In this document: piece after piece, positions 13,783 through 27,191 of the stretch
Position numbering within the stretch: the first letter of the stretch is position 1
Layout of the letters: every line of letters begins with the position of its first letter
NCBI GenBank assembly: GCA_965153455.1
Contig: OZ234499.1
Location: forward strand, 62,001-126,000
Origin: Sphagnum compactum
Lineage: Eukaryota; Bryophyta; Sphagnopsida; Sphagnales
Direction of reading: 5' to 3'
Length of the DNA stretch: 64,000 bases
Program-made: the position numbers and the translations under genes
The notes under the pieces: model-generated
What the model saw: only the letters and a program-made list of their open reading frames with translations
Told to the model about the DNA's origin: nothing
Database searches by the model: none

Positions 13783-15995
13783 TCATGGCTCGTCAATGGG
13801 TAACTTTCCAACATCAAACAAAGTATGTTCCATATAGTTTCTTGTGTGACCAACCCTGGGAATAACAAACCAGTCGCGCATAAAACATTTGATTGTTGTA
13901 TCAGCAATTGTTGAAATTCCTTTCATGTATGCTTTGTGTGAGAGAGCATAGGTTCTCACATGCCTTTCTCGGTGGAAGTCTAACAATGCTTTGTGGATCC
14001 GCTCTAATTCTGGCACCTTCGAAATTTGACTTTCTTTTGATTTGAGTGCTTGATGAAGTTTTCTTGCAAGGATGATGGCATCTTCCAATGCCATGGCTCC
14101 ACCTTGTCCCATGAATGGAGTACTCGGGTGAGATGCATCACCACAAACTGTGACATTGCCAACCACTTGAGTTTCCCAAGTTGGTTTCATATTTATTCTA
14201 TGTCAAAGAGTGTTTTTTGTGAAATGCTCAGGGGATGTGTTGTTGACACACAATGTAAACTCAGGTGCTTGGAAATCTTTGGTGAGTTGAAGGACCTCTT
14301 GCTTGATCTCTTCTGGTGTTACGTTTCGCCAACCTAGTAAAACAAAATCCATCAAAATTAATAACCAAATCACTATGTGGATGTGTTCCTTAGAGATAGA
14401 GCTTGGCACTTGGTTCTTAAAACATGGAATTGAGAATTAGATGCGAGGATACAGTTTCTCACCTTCAGATGATTCTTTCCAAACCACAAACCAATACACT
14501 TTGGTCATAGTCATTGGAAAAATGGTGATCCAAATTGTTGTGCCTAAAAAACTTCGAGTCGATTTTGAAAAATTGTAACCATTGTGAAACTCTGCCATTC
14601 CTCGTACCTCAAGCTGCCCTATAGATTTTGGTTTTTCCAAACCTAACCAAGATCCTACGATTGAGTTCACACCATCAAATCCAACCACAACCTGTCAACC
14701 CACATACAATATCCCCAACAAATTACATTAATTTTCATTTTGTTCTAAAATAATGAACTTCTTGTTGCAACTTTTGATATTCTTCTCGACAATATGCAGT
14801 TTCCATTTAAAAAAATTCCTTGGAAATAAAATTATGAATTTGCATGTATTTCATTCTTTAAAAATAGTTTGACACATTCAATGGATTATATGTGGGTAGG
14901 AAACATTAACATCCAAATGAAAACTACTTAGACAAGATAATTGATTACACATTATTTTTAAGAACATTTAAAATCAACCGAACCTTGGCAGAGTAGGTAG
15001 AACCATCTTCAAGCTCTAGATTGGTGACATTTGGTGATGTTTCTGATTTCTTAATATTTGTCACTCGAGAGTTTAGTCGAATGGTCCCTTGCGGTACTTG
15101 CCCAGCAATAGCTTCCATTAGTACCTTTCGCTCCACGCAACGCATCTCATATGGCCTATTAGAACCATGAATGTTTTTATGAACTTTCTTGAGTTTGCAT
15201 CTTGTGAGGCATAAGATCTTTATTTGGACATGAGACCCATCCTCTTGTGTATGAGTTATCCCTCTTGAATGGAAAGCAATTGTGTTTATCTAGATACTCA
15301 CATCATTTTTCAATTTCAAGGCAAAGACTCATTTTGTCATCTATGTTCTTGCAACTTTCCGTTACAACTTAATTTTGATGTGGTTATTTTGTAGAAAACA
15401 ATTTACCCTCCATCCCAACGAGATTGATCCATGATTGTCAGACGTCTCCCATATTGGTTGAGATATTCAATTCTGCCACAATAGTTGGAAGAATTTGTAA
15501 GAAACACAAATTGAACCCCCTTTAAAGATAATTGATCACTGAAATTAACGTCCAACAACCATAGACCTAATAATTGCACTTGTGAGAAACTAAAACATAC
15601 TCTGAAACGTTGAAATATATGTTTCTGAATTGGTCGGCCAAGTCAAAAAGTTCAAGGACGCGCATTCCATTGTTGAAAAGACCTATGGTAGTACCCTCAG
15701 GTCGCAACTTGTCTGATTGTTCCAAAACCACAGCCTCCAACCCAACTCTGCTCCCAAAATTGAAAAACCGAGCCCATGATCACATCAAATTCAATCAAGA
15801 GTAGTTTCATATTTGTTGTCAAATTCTCATGAAACCATAATAATAATTTGAAAACTAGGGTGTGATAATGTACTTGTGGAGAGCAGCAGCAAAACAAAGG
15901 CCCCCAAAGCCACCACCTACTATCAGTATTCCTTCTTCATGGTGCATTTTCTTTCCTTCTGTTTCAGCAATGTGTCCATTCTCGCTAAGCGCCAT
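13783..15995 (-). pseudogene. FAD-dependent monooxygenase, copy A (one in-frame stop)
   Basis: Six exons read leftwards: 15995-15874, 15747-15601, 15472-15407, 15155-14984, 14691-14463 and 14333-13783. Exons 1-5 have the same lengths and phases as copy C, and the introns have GT-AG ends. Exon 1 starts MALSENGHIAETEGKK and carries the Rossmann motif GGGFGG. Exon 5 has the DG motif (GFDGVNSIVGSWLGL). Exon 6 has the GD motif (CGDASHPSTPFMGQGG). The family binds FAD and uses NAD(P)H and O2 to oxidise small lipophilic substrates. The sequence resembles zeaxanthin epoxidase and CTF2A-type enzymes, but the substrate is unknown. Codon 289 is TGA (14203-14205), where the other two copies have Arg. That would cut the protein before the GD motif, so I call it a recent pseudogene. 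A short product or a sequencing error remains possible. Confidence 0.85.
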
Positions 15996-15999
15996 CAAG

Positions 16000-17870
16000 T
16001 TTCAACGATGTTCAAGGGAAGCAAGTTGGCTTTGTTGGTCCAATAGAATCTGACAAAATAAATGCCAAGTTTTTTTACTCACTTGCATTCAAATCTCACA
16101 CTATTGCTTACAACTAGGGAGAATTTTTGTATAATAAATAACTGTGACTTAGAGTGGAAATCTAAGATATTAGAGAGTTTTGTTAACCTTATGATTGTGA
16201 ATGCAGACCCACTGATGGTACCACGAGTGTAGTCGTACCTTATTCTGCGTCTCCAAACTTGTAGCTACAAAGAGAAACACAATGAAAGTTTAAACATAGA
16301 TTTTGACAACAGCTTGAATGCCCAAAGTCTGTTACTTTCATGCGACCACAAGTTCACCAAATATTTCAAGGCAAATGCCATACCTTTGAAGACTTGGAGC
16401 AAATTGAGGCAGAAGATGGAAATTAAGCGTTCATTGATGAAGCTTTTAACTGGAAGGCGAAAGATATTTTGGTTTACGCAGCAACAGCTGTAAGAGTTAA
16501 CCGTCCTTGTAGTGTTGCAAAATTTGTAGCATGTGCGTGAGAGATGTTGTGCTGGATCCCTTCCACAGAAAGATATTACTCTACTAGAACCGACACGCCT
16601 TACTGGGTTTTCTACTTAGCACAAGTTGTTTGGACTCTTTCAAGATGTTCAGAACTTCATGGGGAACTCCTCAGTTGCTCTTTCATGTCCATGTTTCCTG
16701 ACATCACTTTTCAGACTGCCTGGAAATCTGACTGGAAATCTTATATTTTATGCTCCATAGGGGGGGTACTTTGGGGTTTCTTTTTTGCAATTTTGTGATG
16801 TCGCAGAAGTGGCAATCATGCATAAGATGATTTAGCCAGATTTGGCTACATACTAGATATGAAAGTAGAAAAAATCCAGAATCCTTCTATTTTCTTGGCT
16901 ACCTACTAAAACTTATCATAAAAATCTGGCGATTGGGATTTTTATTTTATTTCTCATAATCTGGTGAATTTGGGGGATTTTTTCATGAAAATATCCCTTG
17001 TATAGTTCAAAATCATATGTTCCAGATCGAAATTTTGACCCCAAAAAGAAACACGAGATACTTATTCATGTCACATATTTTTGGAGCAGGGGGCACTCCC
17101 CAACATAGGAGCCTAAGATATTGCTTCCCTCCGCAAAAGAAAAATCATTCTTCGTCACTCTTCCTTTGCCAGCAGCCGCCCTCTCCTCAAAGCTTCTATT
17201 TTACCCTCTATATATGCTGTCTCATATAGCCCTTTGCCACCGGCCCCCGTCCCCTCAAATTTGATATCTTACCCTCTCCATGCGTTGGCATGCTTCGTCA
17301 CGCTTCCTTCGCCAGCACCCGCCCTCTCCTCAAAGCTTCTATTTTACCCTCTATTTATGCTGTCTCATATAGCCCTTTGCCACCGGCCCCCGTCCCCTCA
17401 AATTTGATATCTTACCCTCTCCATGCGTTGGCATGCTTCGTCACGCTTCCTTCGCCAGCACCCGCCCTCTCCTCAAAGCTTCTATTTTACCCTCTATATA
17501 TGCTGTCTCATATAGCCCTTTGCCACCGGCCCCCCTCCCCTCAAATTTTATATCTTACCCTCTCTATGCTTTCTCATGCTTCCCTTTGCCACCAGCCCCC
17601 CTCCCCTCAAATTTTATATCTTACCCTCTCTATGCTTTCTCATGCTTCCCTTTGCCACCAGCTCCCCTCCCCTCAAATCTTGTATTTTACCCTCTGTATG
17701 GGGGGTTTAGGTAGTCATGTTTTTTTTAATTAGTGAGGGGGTGTGCCCATAGCGATTTACTTATTTATTTTTCAGAAGAAGCCATTTGATTGGCCCATCA
17801 CCATAATTTTTGGAACATGGGACACTCCCCAACATAGGAGCCTAAATATGCTTCCTTCATCCACAACCAG
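16000..17870. repeat. Upstream duplicate block of copy A (partner 29440-30420)
   Basis: Sequence upstream of the copy A start matches that upstream of copy C almost perfectly to about 16500. Similarity then returns in patches at 16617-16720 and 17730-17860. It probably contains promoter and 5' UTR, possibly with an upstream intron, but no element is clear enough to annotate. The minisatellite at 17.1-17.7 kb interrupts this block and is absent from the copy C side. Confidence 0.7.
17120..17710. repeat. Pyrimidine-rich minisatellite with 143-bp higher-order unit
   Basis: Monomers of about 66-76 bp share the cores tttgccaYc, ccctcccctcaaa and ttttaccctct. Two adjoining monomer types form a 143-bp higher-order unit, repeated from about 17290 and 17433. 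They are followed by 66-bp monomers of one type near 17520, 17586 and 17652. One strand is very poor in G. A plus-strand frame stays open through the array only because the repeat lacks stops. I do not regard it as a gene. Confidence 0.85.
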
Positions 17871-19581
17871 GTTGTTAGTAGGTAGGTAGTAAAAACAGGC
17901 CTTACCTATGTATAAACCATCTACTTACCTAGTAGTAACCTATTTTCCTACCTATCTACCTATATATGAAACCTATTTTCCTACCTATCTACCTACATAT
18001 GAAACCTATTTCTTAAAAATTGGTTACCTAGGTGAAAGCAAATATGAACTCAGTTGAGGTTCATCCACAACTGACTAATAACAGGCATCCAGTGGATGGT
18101 GTGCTAATGGGTGCTGGTGTGACCGAACAGGAAGTCATCTAGATTTTTCGCTCATGTGAACACGACTTCATTTTCGGGTTTTGGTTTTTGTTTTGAGTGG
18201 CCGTCAACTTTCTATTTGCAGACAGCGGAGTTTATGTTAGCACTGTTTGTTAGTGGTTATAATAACAACTTCAAAGAAACTTGTGATTTTGGGTAGGAAA
18301 TTTTGTTTGTTTGTGCATTATGTGAAACAGGTCGACAACAAGCAATGGGTGGCCAAGGCTGTTGCTAGCATTCAATGGAGAGGAGGAGTAGGATGCAATA
18401 GGACGAATATAAGAAAAGGAGTTCAAGGGCAAAGAAAAGCAGGTCTGTTGGTTTTGTTGAATTGGTTGTAGAATGTGTAGAATGGGGAGCTTGAAGAGAT
18501 CAATAGTTGTCGTTTGATTTTTGTTGCGCCAGTGACTACATCATGGCAGGCTTTATGTTCTTGCTAGTGTTAGGCTCTATATGGGGTTGATGCTGAGGAC
18601 TGATGATGTATAAAGGAGGTCTAAGCTGTAAAAATAGGAGCATGTAGAGGGATGCATCTGCATGGTATCTTGGTGGAACCTTTCCTAAAATCCAATGAGT
18701 AGCGCATGTATGAGTGAGAGCCAAAAACCTTAATGGGGTATCCTTGGGTTGGGTAGAACATGGGTAACAGAGGAACATAATGGAAGAAATCATAAAAAAT
18801 ATCCATAGACCCTTTTTTGCACAAAATTTTGTCTATCCTAAATGGTTGCAAGCCAACTTGGCACATATTGCTCATCCTTGGTTCGTACCCAGAAGTCAAC
18901 ATGTTTCTAAAATTAAGCCAAATATTTTTCTGCATTATCTCATATGGTTGAGGGGTGGTTAATAGCTCATAATGGACCAATTGAACACTGAGAGCTCTGA
19001 CTTCAAACCAGACCTCATTAACTCATGTACTCACAATGTGTGGAATTGTTCCTGGCAGCAGTTTGAAGGTTACCACTAAGATTGACAGGTATGTGTCGTC
19101 TAGAGATTCACATGGGTATGGAGCATCATGTTCTCTTCGGACAGTAGCACCAATGGGTTGTAGTGCCAGATTGGTAGATTAATGCTGCAGGAACTGTTGC
19201 ACGGAGTTTGGATCTCTAGTGAGAGCAATCTGTAATCAGGAGATATTCTTTCTACTCCTTTCTTTTTGGTTACATTGGTTCCCTGCGGCCAACAAGCAGG
19301 ACAGTGTATGGTAAAGCCCTAGTTCAAGGGCATTACCAAATAATGGTGCATGAGGCAATAGCTGAGTGTAGGCCCGATTTTGTAATGCACTCGACTTAGT
19401 GCTTTACCCGATGTAAAGACCTGCCAGAAATGCAGTGGAGAAAAAGAGGCGAAACAAGAGGGGGGCATTATGAAAAACGAAATGCCCTCCCTGCTCCTGG
19501 ATGAAAAAATATGCTTTATAAGATTGCCTGCAGATACATGGCAAAATTTCTGGCAGGTCATTACATTAAAAAATTGTAATC
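17871..19581. other. Intergenic, no supportable gene
   Basis: It contains short repeats of a cctacctatctaccta theme near 17930-18010. Open frames are short and without recognisable motifs. Confidence 0.5.
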
Positions 19582-22500
19582 GTGGCAATCAAGGTGCTCT
19601 AAATATGAAGAACCAAATCCAAAAACCATGTGCTTCTGGTGATTTTTTTCAAATTTTTTTTTGAAAAACCTTTAAATGGGTCGCAGCCCCCAAAAAAATT
19701 TCACATTTTGACAAATTTGTGCACAATAAAAAACTGCTGCCAGCAGCAGTTTTGTTTTTTCAAACACCACACATTTTTTCCTGTTTTTTCATATGATACA
19801 TGCTAGTAATGGTTGGATTTTTTTTAAAAAAATCAATGCTTATGCTTGGTAAAGCCTGTGGCCTTGGGCTTTACCCTACACAAAAATTAATTCAGAGGGT
19901 AATTTAAATTTTAAAAGGGCTTCTCTCAAGCTATAAAAAACCATCAAGTCAAAAGAAAAAAAAAAAAGAGAGAAGAAGCTCACAGACAGAAAAGGGGGGG
20001 AGGGGGGGTGGGCTAGGGCAGTAAGTGAAATAATAAAAATCAGGGGCAATCTAATTTTTGAGGGCCAGAAGTTTTAGTAGAATGGAAAAAATTCAGGCAT
20101 TGTTCAGCCCAGAAACTTTAATTTCTTTGGGCAGCTGGAGAGCAGTCCACAGAGTGAATTTGGACTTGGCAATTTGGCAATGTCACCTTGGTGATGTAGA
20201 GTTGGCAGCTTTCGAATGCTGACTGGGCAACATGGACTTGACAACTGGCCACTGTTGTTTGGCAAAGTGGACCTGGCAAATAGGTAAAATTCAATTTGGC
20301 AATATAGCCAAATAGGAACCTGGACTTCCCAATTTGGCAAATTGGAATAGGGAAATATCTAAGTGAACTCGGCAAAATAGCTGAGCAAATGATTTCCATG
20401 ATATATCATTAGTGAATTTTCAATGGATGAACTTTAATGGATAAATTTTCATTAATTTTCAAGATTAAATAAAGATCATCCACGAAAAATTATTTGAAAA
20501 ATTATTACAAAAATGAAAGTTAATTCATGATTTGTAATAGGGGAACATGGGCTAAGGTAGGATTGTAACCCAATCTAAATGGAAAATTTGTGGCTAGGCA
20601 GATTAGTACCACTTGAGTAACTAGTTTACCCCCACACACAAACTTCAATGATATTATATATTTGTTGGCATTATATAACCATTGAGGCTTTAAACTGACA
20701 CGATTAACACAAGATGAACTAATTGACATGGAGCTAATAAGCTTGTCATGAATTTTCATAGATAAAATTTCATGAATGAAATCTGGATGACCTTTGTGAA
20801 TGAAATAAAATATTTCATAGATGATCATACTGAAATTTAACCCATGTAAGTGCACCAATTTTATCCATTAGACTTCATGAATGAAATTTTATGATGTTCA
20901 TTCATGGAATATAGATGAATTTTAATGAATGTTAAAACTCTAAATGAATTATTTATGGATGAAGAAAATTTCTAAGTGATACTCCACATGTATGAAATTC
21001 ATTTCTTTTTGAGATAGGATGAAGTTCCATGGGATTGTTTCATTCATCCATTAAGAAAAATTTCCTTTAGTTAGGTCATTTGACTTTCATCCTCCTTGCA
21101 AATGTAAACATACTTATACATGAAATTCATCTAGTCAATGGTTTCAATTTATCCATCCAAATGTATTCGTTCATGTCAAATCGTGTACTTTGATCACATA
21201 GAAGCAATGATGAGGTATTGCATCTTTGCATAAATTTTGTCCAATCTCTCCATTTGCTTAGAAGCTCTCACCGTAATCAAGTCAAGATTTTTCATCATGC
21301 ATAATTGTGCATTTTCTCAATCAGATTACTTTAGTACCTTGGCCAGCTCGACACTAATTATATTATTTTCAGAAATGTTGAAAATTTCAAAAATTAATTA
21401 TTTCTTCCAAATTAAAATATTGTGAATGAAAATAGTGAGTATTTAGAAATACTCTGTTTGTTGAAATGAATGTTTCAAAATTAATTAATTATTCGACGGC
21501 ATCTGTTGAAATGGCCAAGGTCTTACAGCAGCATTCCAAATCAAACATCAGTACGGGGGAGTCATCCATTGCAATTGCCCTAAAATCCTCAAGATCGCTA
21601 ACAACTTAAAATCTTCAAAAGAGGAATGGCAGTAAATATATTCAGAGTGTTTGGTACTGGGATTATGTTTTTGAACGCCATATTGTCATAATCTGAAGAG
21701 AAAGTTGGAGAAATTGGTACCAGGAATGGAAATGGTGACCACGTTGTCAATATAGGAAGGAGACGAAAAAAGATGAAACCCCCAACACCAACGGACTCGC
21801 ACCTCACTTCAACCCTCTTCTTTCATCAAACCCACCCCCTGTCCCCATCACTGTGAGGATTATAAGGCCCCCTTTACACTAGGAGTCAGGACCAATGTTC
21901 AACCCAAATCCAGCATTCCTATTGGAGCGGCCTTATATTGGCACCAACGTTGAAAACCGGTACCATTGAATTGATTTGGGAAGCCAATTTGCAACCCTTG
22001 GGGTCAAGGTTCTAACATTTATTAATATACTGACATCAGTGTTCTAGGATTTATTAGTAACTTGCAGCCAAACAACAAGCCAAAAATGCTTAAAGTTGGC
22101 CCCAAGTTTTTTCAGGCCTGACTCATAGATAAAGTTGGCCTACGTATAGTCTTTCAGTTCCTTAGGATCAGGTCAAGAGTTTTTGGCAGACAAATACTGT
22201 AGTTCCTTTTCAGGTTCGGGCACCTCAGTACCAAATAATTAATTTAATTTGCAATTCTGACAGTTAAAATTTGAATTCTGAAAATTTTGGCACTCTGTGT
22301 TAAATTTATTATAATCAAATGTTTATAGGAGAAAAGATCAGTGCTTTTGTGGTTAGGTGAATAGTAAGTTACTGCTGAAAGTCAGTCGGAGAGAGGTTGA
22401 GGAATTAAACTTACTTGGCTGCATTTAAAGAAAATTTGTCATAACTAACTATTAATATCCAAAAAATTTGACAAATTTGAAAATAATATAATTTGTGCCC

Positions 22501-23830
22501 AACCTGGAAAGGTACTACAATAGTCATAGTGAGAATTAGGCATAGACACAAAGAAAGTGGAAAGACAAAAGAAAGCTTACACAGTGCCTTCATAATTTTG
22601 TCCCACCTTTCTTGCATCAAACCTGCATTGTGCCACTATGAACATGACGGCAATGCTAGATATCAAGTTAGCAAAAATATATATCAAAGGCCCTCAACGT
22701 TGCAAATCTTATTGTCGTTGATGGTTGGGTCTAGCAGTAGCAGGAAGAAAGCAAACAAACAAACCAAAAAGTCCAAAAAAATAAAATTTTAATTTAAAAA
22801 TCCTTCCAAATATCTGTGGCTTTTACAACCTGTGCGTGGCCTATTGGAGTGACCAACAAGGGATATATATATATATATAGAGAGAAAGAGAGAGAGAGAG
22901 AGAATAAATATTATTGCTTTCCTCTAATTTGAACTTTGATGATGAATAAAGGAGAGATGAAAAAAAGAAGTGTCAAGGAGTGGGCATCACATTGGCCCCA
23001 TAAACTAGGCTAGTAGGTAATTCATGCAAGTCATATAAAGCCCTAGGTTTAGATCAAAACGGGATTGGATGCAAGTGTCATGCATGCCTCCATTCAGCAT
23101 GTAGAATCTACTAGCTAGAAGGTGCTTGATGGTGGTCCATGTGGTTGTATCACCCACCCCCACCATACACAAAACCCTTACCTCACCCACAAGGCAATTG
23201 TTAAAATAATGAAATGGAAATTATTGTTTTGGAAGAAAGAAATATGTCAGAAATGATTTTAGAATTTCTGCCAATTTATATACTATCCTGCACCACTCTC
23301 CTTCCATCTCTAGACTGATACCCAAAAATATAATAGATATACAATTTGCCAGGCCTCTCAAGTAATTAGGGAATTGAATTTAAAACTTGTCCCAAAACTA
23401 CGGGAACTCGCAATATGTTTGATGCCAAAATAATCAATTGCATTACTACACACAATTACATTAACATATGCATATGTAAATTAAGATACACATAACACCT
23501 GTAGTTTTAAAGTATCAAACCAATCATGTAAGTGGACCAAGCCATAGTTCGAGGACTTATGATAACCTTGCAAGCGGATTGTTGTGAGTTCAATTTATGA
23601 CTAGGCCATGGTGGATGTTCCTAACATATTGAATAAGCTGTGTTGATAGTGCTTGCCAAAATTACCCACCATATCCATTCCATAGTTGGTCTTGGGCATA
23701 AATGTCCTAGTGAGAAATTGCTTCTTTCACACACTTCATGTGGCATATATGATCCTTATAAAAACTTTTATAAAAGGACTTACATTTACATTTGTATCTT
23801 CATTTACACTTGTGAACATGCTTGATGATG
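19582..23830. repeat. Duplicate unit 2, 3' flank of copy B
   Basis: Collinear with unit 1 in segments: 19582-20160 with 6929-7495, 20160-21330 with 11239-12435, 21926-22195 with 12550-12840, and 23020-23830 with 12890-13700. The part 22615-23020 is instead shared with unit 3 (26110-26385). 21330-21925 and 22196-22525 appear specific to this unit. A (TA)n(GA)n microsatellite lies at about 22864-22904. No gene is seen. Confidence 0.75.
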
Positions 23831-23911
23831 GTGTGTCCAAAGTTCGAGACCCCTTCCATAGTAAATATCCTTTCCAAATTCCCCAAATTTATCATTTTTC
23901 TAGTTATGTGA

Positions 23912-24520
23912 TCATGGCTCATCAATGGGTAACTTTCCACCATCAAACAAAGTATGTTCCATATAGTTTCTTGTGTGACCAACCCTGGGAATAACAAACC
24001 AGTCGCGCATAAAACATTTGATTGTTGTTTCAGCAATTGTTGAAACTCCTACCATGTAAGCTGTGTGTGTGAGAGCATAGGTCCTTCCATGCCTTTCTCG
24101 GTGGAAGTCCAACAATGCTTTGTGGATCCGCTCTGAATCTGGCACCTTGGAAATTTGACTTTCTTTTGATTTGAGTGCTTGATGAAGTTTTCTTGCAAGG
24201 ATGATGGCATCTTCCAATGCCATGGCTCCACCTTGTCCCATAAATGGAGTACTAGGGTGAGATGCATCACCACAAACTGTGACATTGCCAACCACTTAAG
24301 TTTCCCAAGTTGGTTTCATGTTTATTCTATGTCGAAGAGTGTTTTTTGTGAAACATTCGAAGGATGTGTTGTTGACGCACAATGTAAACTCAGGTACTCG
24401 AAAATCTTTGGTGATTTGAAGGACCTCTTGTTTGATCTCTTCTGGTGTTAAGTTTCGCCAACCTATAAAAACAAAATCCATCAAAATTAATAACCAAGCA
24501 CATTCACGATTGGGGTACAT
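23912..24520 (-). pseudogene. FAD monooxygenase, copy B: terminal exon fragment
   Basis: Only exon 6 survives (24462-23912, 551 bp, the same length as in copy A), with a short piece of the preceding intron. It encodes GWRNLTPEEIKQEVL, the GD motif CGDASHPSTPFMGQGG and the same C-terminus as copy A. The codon matching Gln301 of copy C is TAA (24296-24298). Upstream homology stops near 24520, so the FAD-binding exons are missing and the fragment cannot make an active enzyme. The first nonsense change differs from that of copy A, so the two copies broke independently. Confidence 0.9.
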
Positions 24521-24530
24521 GAAAGGACTA

Positions 24531-25406
24531 TCTCACCTCAAAATCACTGTCAAAACACTACCTTGAGTGACCAGTACAGTTATGAAATAATTTATTCGGT
24601 AGATTTCTTTATTTATTATATTCTCACATTTGTCTTGATTAAAATGGTGATGATTTTTGGTGATTTGGATTATTAAAACATGTCTTCAATTGTTTTGAAA
24701 GACGACTCAGAAACCGTGTTTCACACGCAATTTTATCGAAAAGGATTCAATAAGATTAACAATATTTGTTCAAATTGCTTTGTATTTTAACCACAAATAA
24801 AATAAGGTACTTTCTATGTGATGGCACAAATTTTTATTATGATAAATCATTAAATTTTGTGGAATTAAAGGTAAAATGTTGGATTTAAGAAATAAATCAG
24901 ATGTGTTAATAAAGATAGTCAAATTAATTTTAGTTTTTAGTGTTTTTTAAAACTCCCCCCTTGGTAGAATCACACTTTAAATTTGAAGGACTTTACAAAC
25001 ATTAAAGATCCCAAAAACAAGTATCTTCCACTTTTGTAAGTCCCTCAAATTTGAAGAGTTCTTTTTGTGACGTAAGGAATAGATTGAATATGTTGTGAGC
25101 AGATTCTTTTTGTGAAGTAAGGAATAGATCAGCTATGTTGTGAGAATATTGACACCTATATTGAACGGGGATGATGTTTCTCCTCCCCCCCCTCCCCCCC
25201 AACCCATATTTATTGCAGTATAGGGTTTAGCATCCAAGGTCTAGGACAGTATATAAAGGGCTGCCCAATTTCTTTTGAACCCATAAGCTTATTACAGTCT
25301 GCCCTTGGACTACATAACTCAAAACATATAACTATATCTTGAAATTTAATTATAAATTGTGAGATGGATGTTACACTCTTAACCTTCAACTATTAACCTA
25401 GATTTT
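24531..25406. other. Intergenic, no supportable gene
   Basis: AT-rich sequence unrelated to the other duplication units. It contains a poly-C tract near 25180-25200 and a short direct repeat of a tttttgtgaXgtaaggaatag word near 25068 and 25107. No coding potential is recognised. Confidence 0.5.
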
Positions 25407-25621
25407 AACTTCAATTTATCCATCTTCCCCAAATTGGAAAAATAAAAGAAAATAACCTTAAACTATGCATGTTGGGATTCTTAAGGTGGTTAACTAGTAG
25501 CGAAAAAAGAAAAGAAAAGAAAAGAAGATACTAGTTAACCACCTTAAGAATCCCAACATGCATAGTTTAAGGTTATTTTCTTTTATTTTTCCAATTTGGG
25601 GAAGATGGATAAATTGAAGTT
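25407..25621. repeat. Perfect 93-bp inverted repeat with 29-bp purine loop
   Basis: Arms 25407-25499 and 25529-25621 are exact reverse complements over all 93 positions that I compared by eye. The spacer 25500-25528 is made almost only of A and G. The outer ends have no obvious target-site duplication, and homology stops abruptly on both sides. A transcript from either strand would fold into a long perfect hairpin. Such structures can be recent foldback or palindromic duplications, MITE-like elements, or young hairpin small-RNA loci. I cannot tell which. Confidence 0.95.
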
Positions 25622-26100
25622 TGATTACAATGGGTTTTTTTCTTGCCAAAAGTGTGGGAATAAATACAATGAACAAAAACAAGGCATCACAAACAGGTAG
25701 GCCCTGCCAATAGAAAAGATGTTGGACATCTATCTATTGTGTCCACACTCTGAACACCAAAAAAATCCATTCCAATCTAATATCCGTTCCAATCTAAAGA
25801 GTCTAAACACTTTCACCAAAGAAACCGGTTCACCTAATGTGAAATCGGTTGTAATATCGTAAAGCTTCCAAAAGTTGGAATCCAATGTGATAGTCCCTGT
25901 CCCTGTGGGGCCAGAGCCCAACAAACAAGCAGTGTTGCCCACGTCTCTTCCATGATTTAATAAAATTCCCGCAATGCATTTGCAAAAAAGAAGAAAAAAT
26001 CTTTAATACATTGCTCTCCCCTACCCCCACCGCCCACAGCCCCCATTGCCTGGTTGCCACTGGTGACTATCGTCGTCCATCGACCACTGCAGTGGGTTTT
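25622..26100. other. Intergenic, no supportable gene
   Basis: Sequence between the foldback and the third duplication unit. No recognisable feature. Confidence 0.5.
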
Positions 26101-27120
26101 CTTGTGTGAAACCTGCATCGTGCCTCCATCACTATGACAACAATGCTAGATATCATGCTAGCATATATACAGAAAAAAGAAACAAACAAACCAAAAACTT
26201 CCAAATATTTGTGCCTTTTACTATGTGTATGCCACATATTGGGGTGACCAGCAAGAAAAAAGAAAATATTACTTTTTATGAATAAATTTTCTTGCTTTCC
26301 TTTAAATGGAAATTTCATGATGGGTAAAGGAGAGACAAGAAGTGGGCATCCCAATGGCCCCATAAACTAGGCTAGTTTGTAATTCGTCCAAATTGGGTAA
26401 AGCCCTAGATTTAGGTCAAGATGGCATGCTATGCTCGATTCAATGTGTAGGATCTACGAGCTAGAAGGTAGTTGACGGTGGTCCATGTGGTTGCATTATC
26501 CACCCCCACCGCACACAAAACCCCACAAGGTGATTGTTAAAATAATGAAATGGAAATAATTTTTGGGGAAACATGAATGGTTTTAGAAATTTTGCTAGTT
26601 TATATACTATCTCACCACTCCCCTTCCATCTCTAGACTGATACCCAGTAGTATACAATTTTGCAGGCCTCTAAAGTAGGTAGGAAAGTGAACTCAAAAGA
26701 TATCCCAAAAATATTGGAACTGGCAATATGCAATATCTTTGGTGCCAAAATAATACATTCACTTATTACACACAATTACATTAAATATTTGCATAGGTAA
26801 CTTAAGAGACCCATAACACCCATAGTTTTAATCAAACCAATAATGCAAGTGGAGGACTCATGATAACCTTGCAAGCAGAATGTTGCGAGTTTAATTTATG
26901 ACTAGGCCATGGTGGATGTTGCAAACATAGTAAATAAGGCATATTGATAGTGGCTGCCTAAAATAATCACCATATCCATTCCATAATTGGTCTTAACCAC
27001 AAAAGTCCCAGTGAGAAATGACTCGTTTCATGAACAGTCGTGTGGCATACATTACCATTATAAATATTACTCTAAAACAACTAGATAGTAACTTCATTTA
27101 CACAGGAACATGCTTGATGA
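26100..27120. repeat. Duplicate unit 3, 3' flank of copy C
   Basis: 26110-26385 matches about 22615-23020, and 26375-27120 matches 12890-13700 and 23020-23830. It is more diverged from units 1 and 2 than those are from each other, which suggests unit 3 split off first. Non-coding. Confidence 0.7.
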
Positions 27121-27191
27121 TAGCGTGACCAAAGTTTGAGACTCCTTCTGCAGTAGATTTTATTACCACATTTGCCAAATTTATCATTTTC

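Noticed and set aside
17120-17710. CRISPR-like regular repeats
   Set aside because: The monomers are contiguous with no unique spacers, and the window is eukaryotic.
17290-17733. 147-codon open frame, Pro/Ser/Leu-rich
   Set aside because: It runs through a minisatellite and exists only because the repeat unit lacks stops. It has no splice sites or recognised domain.
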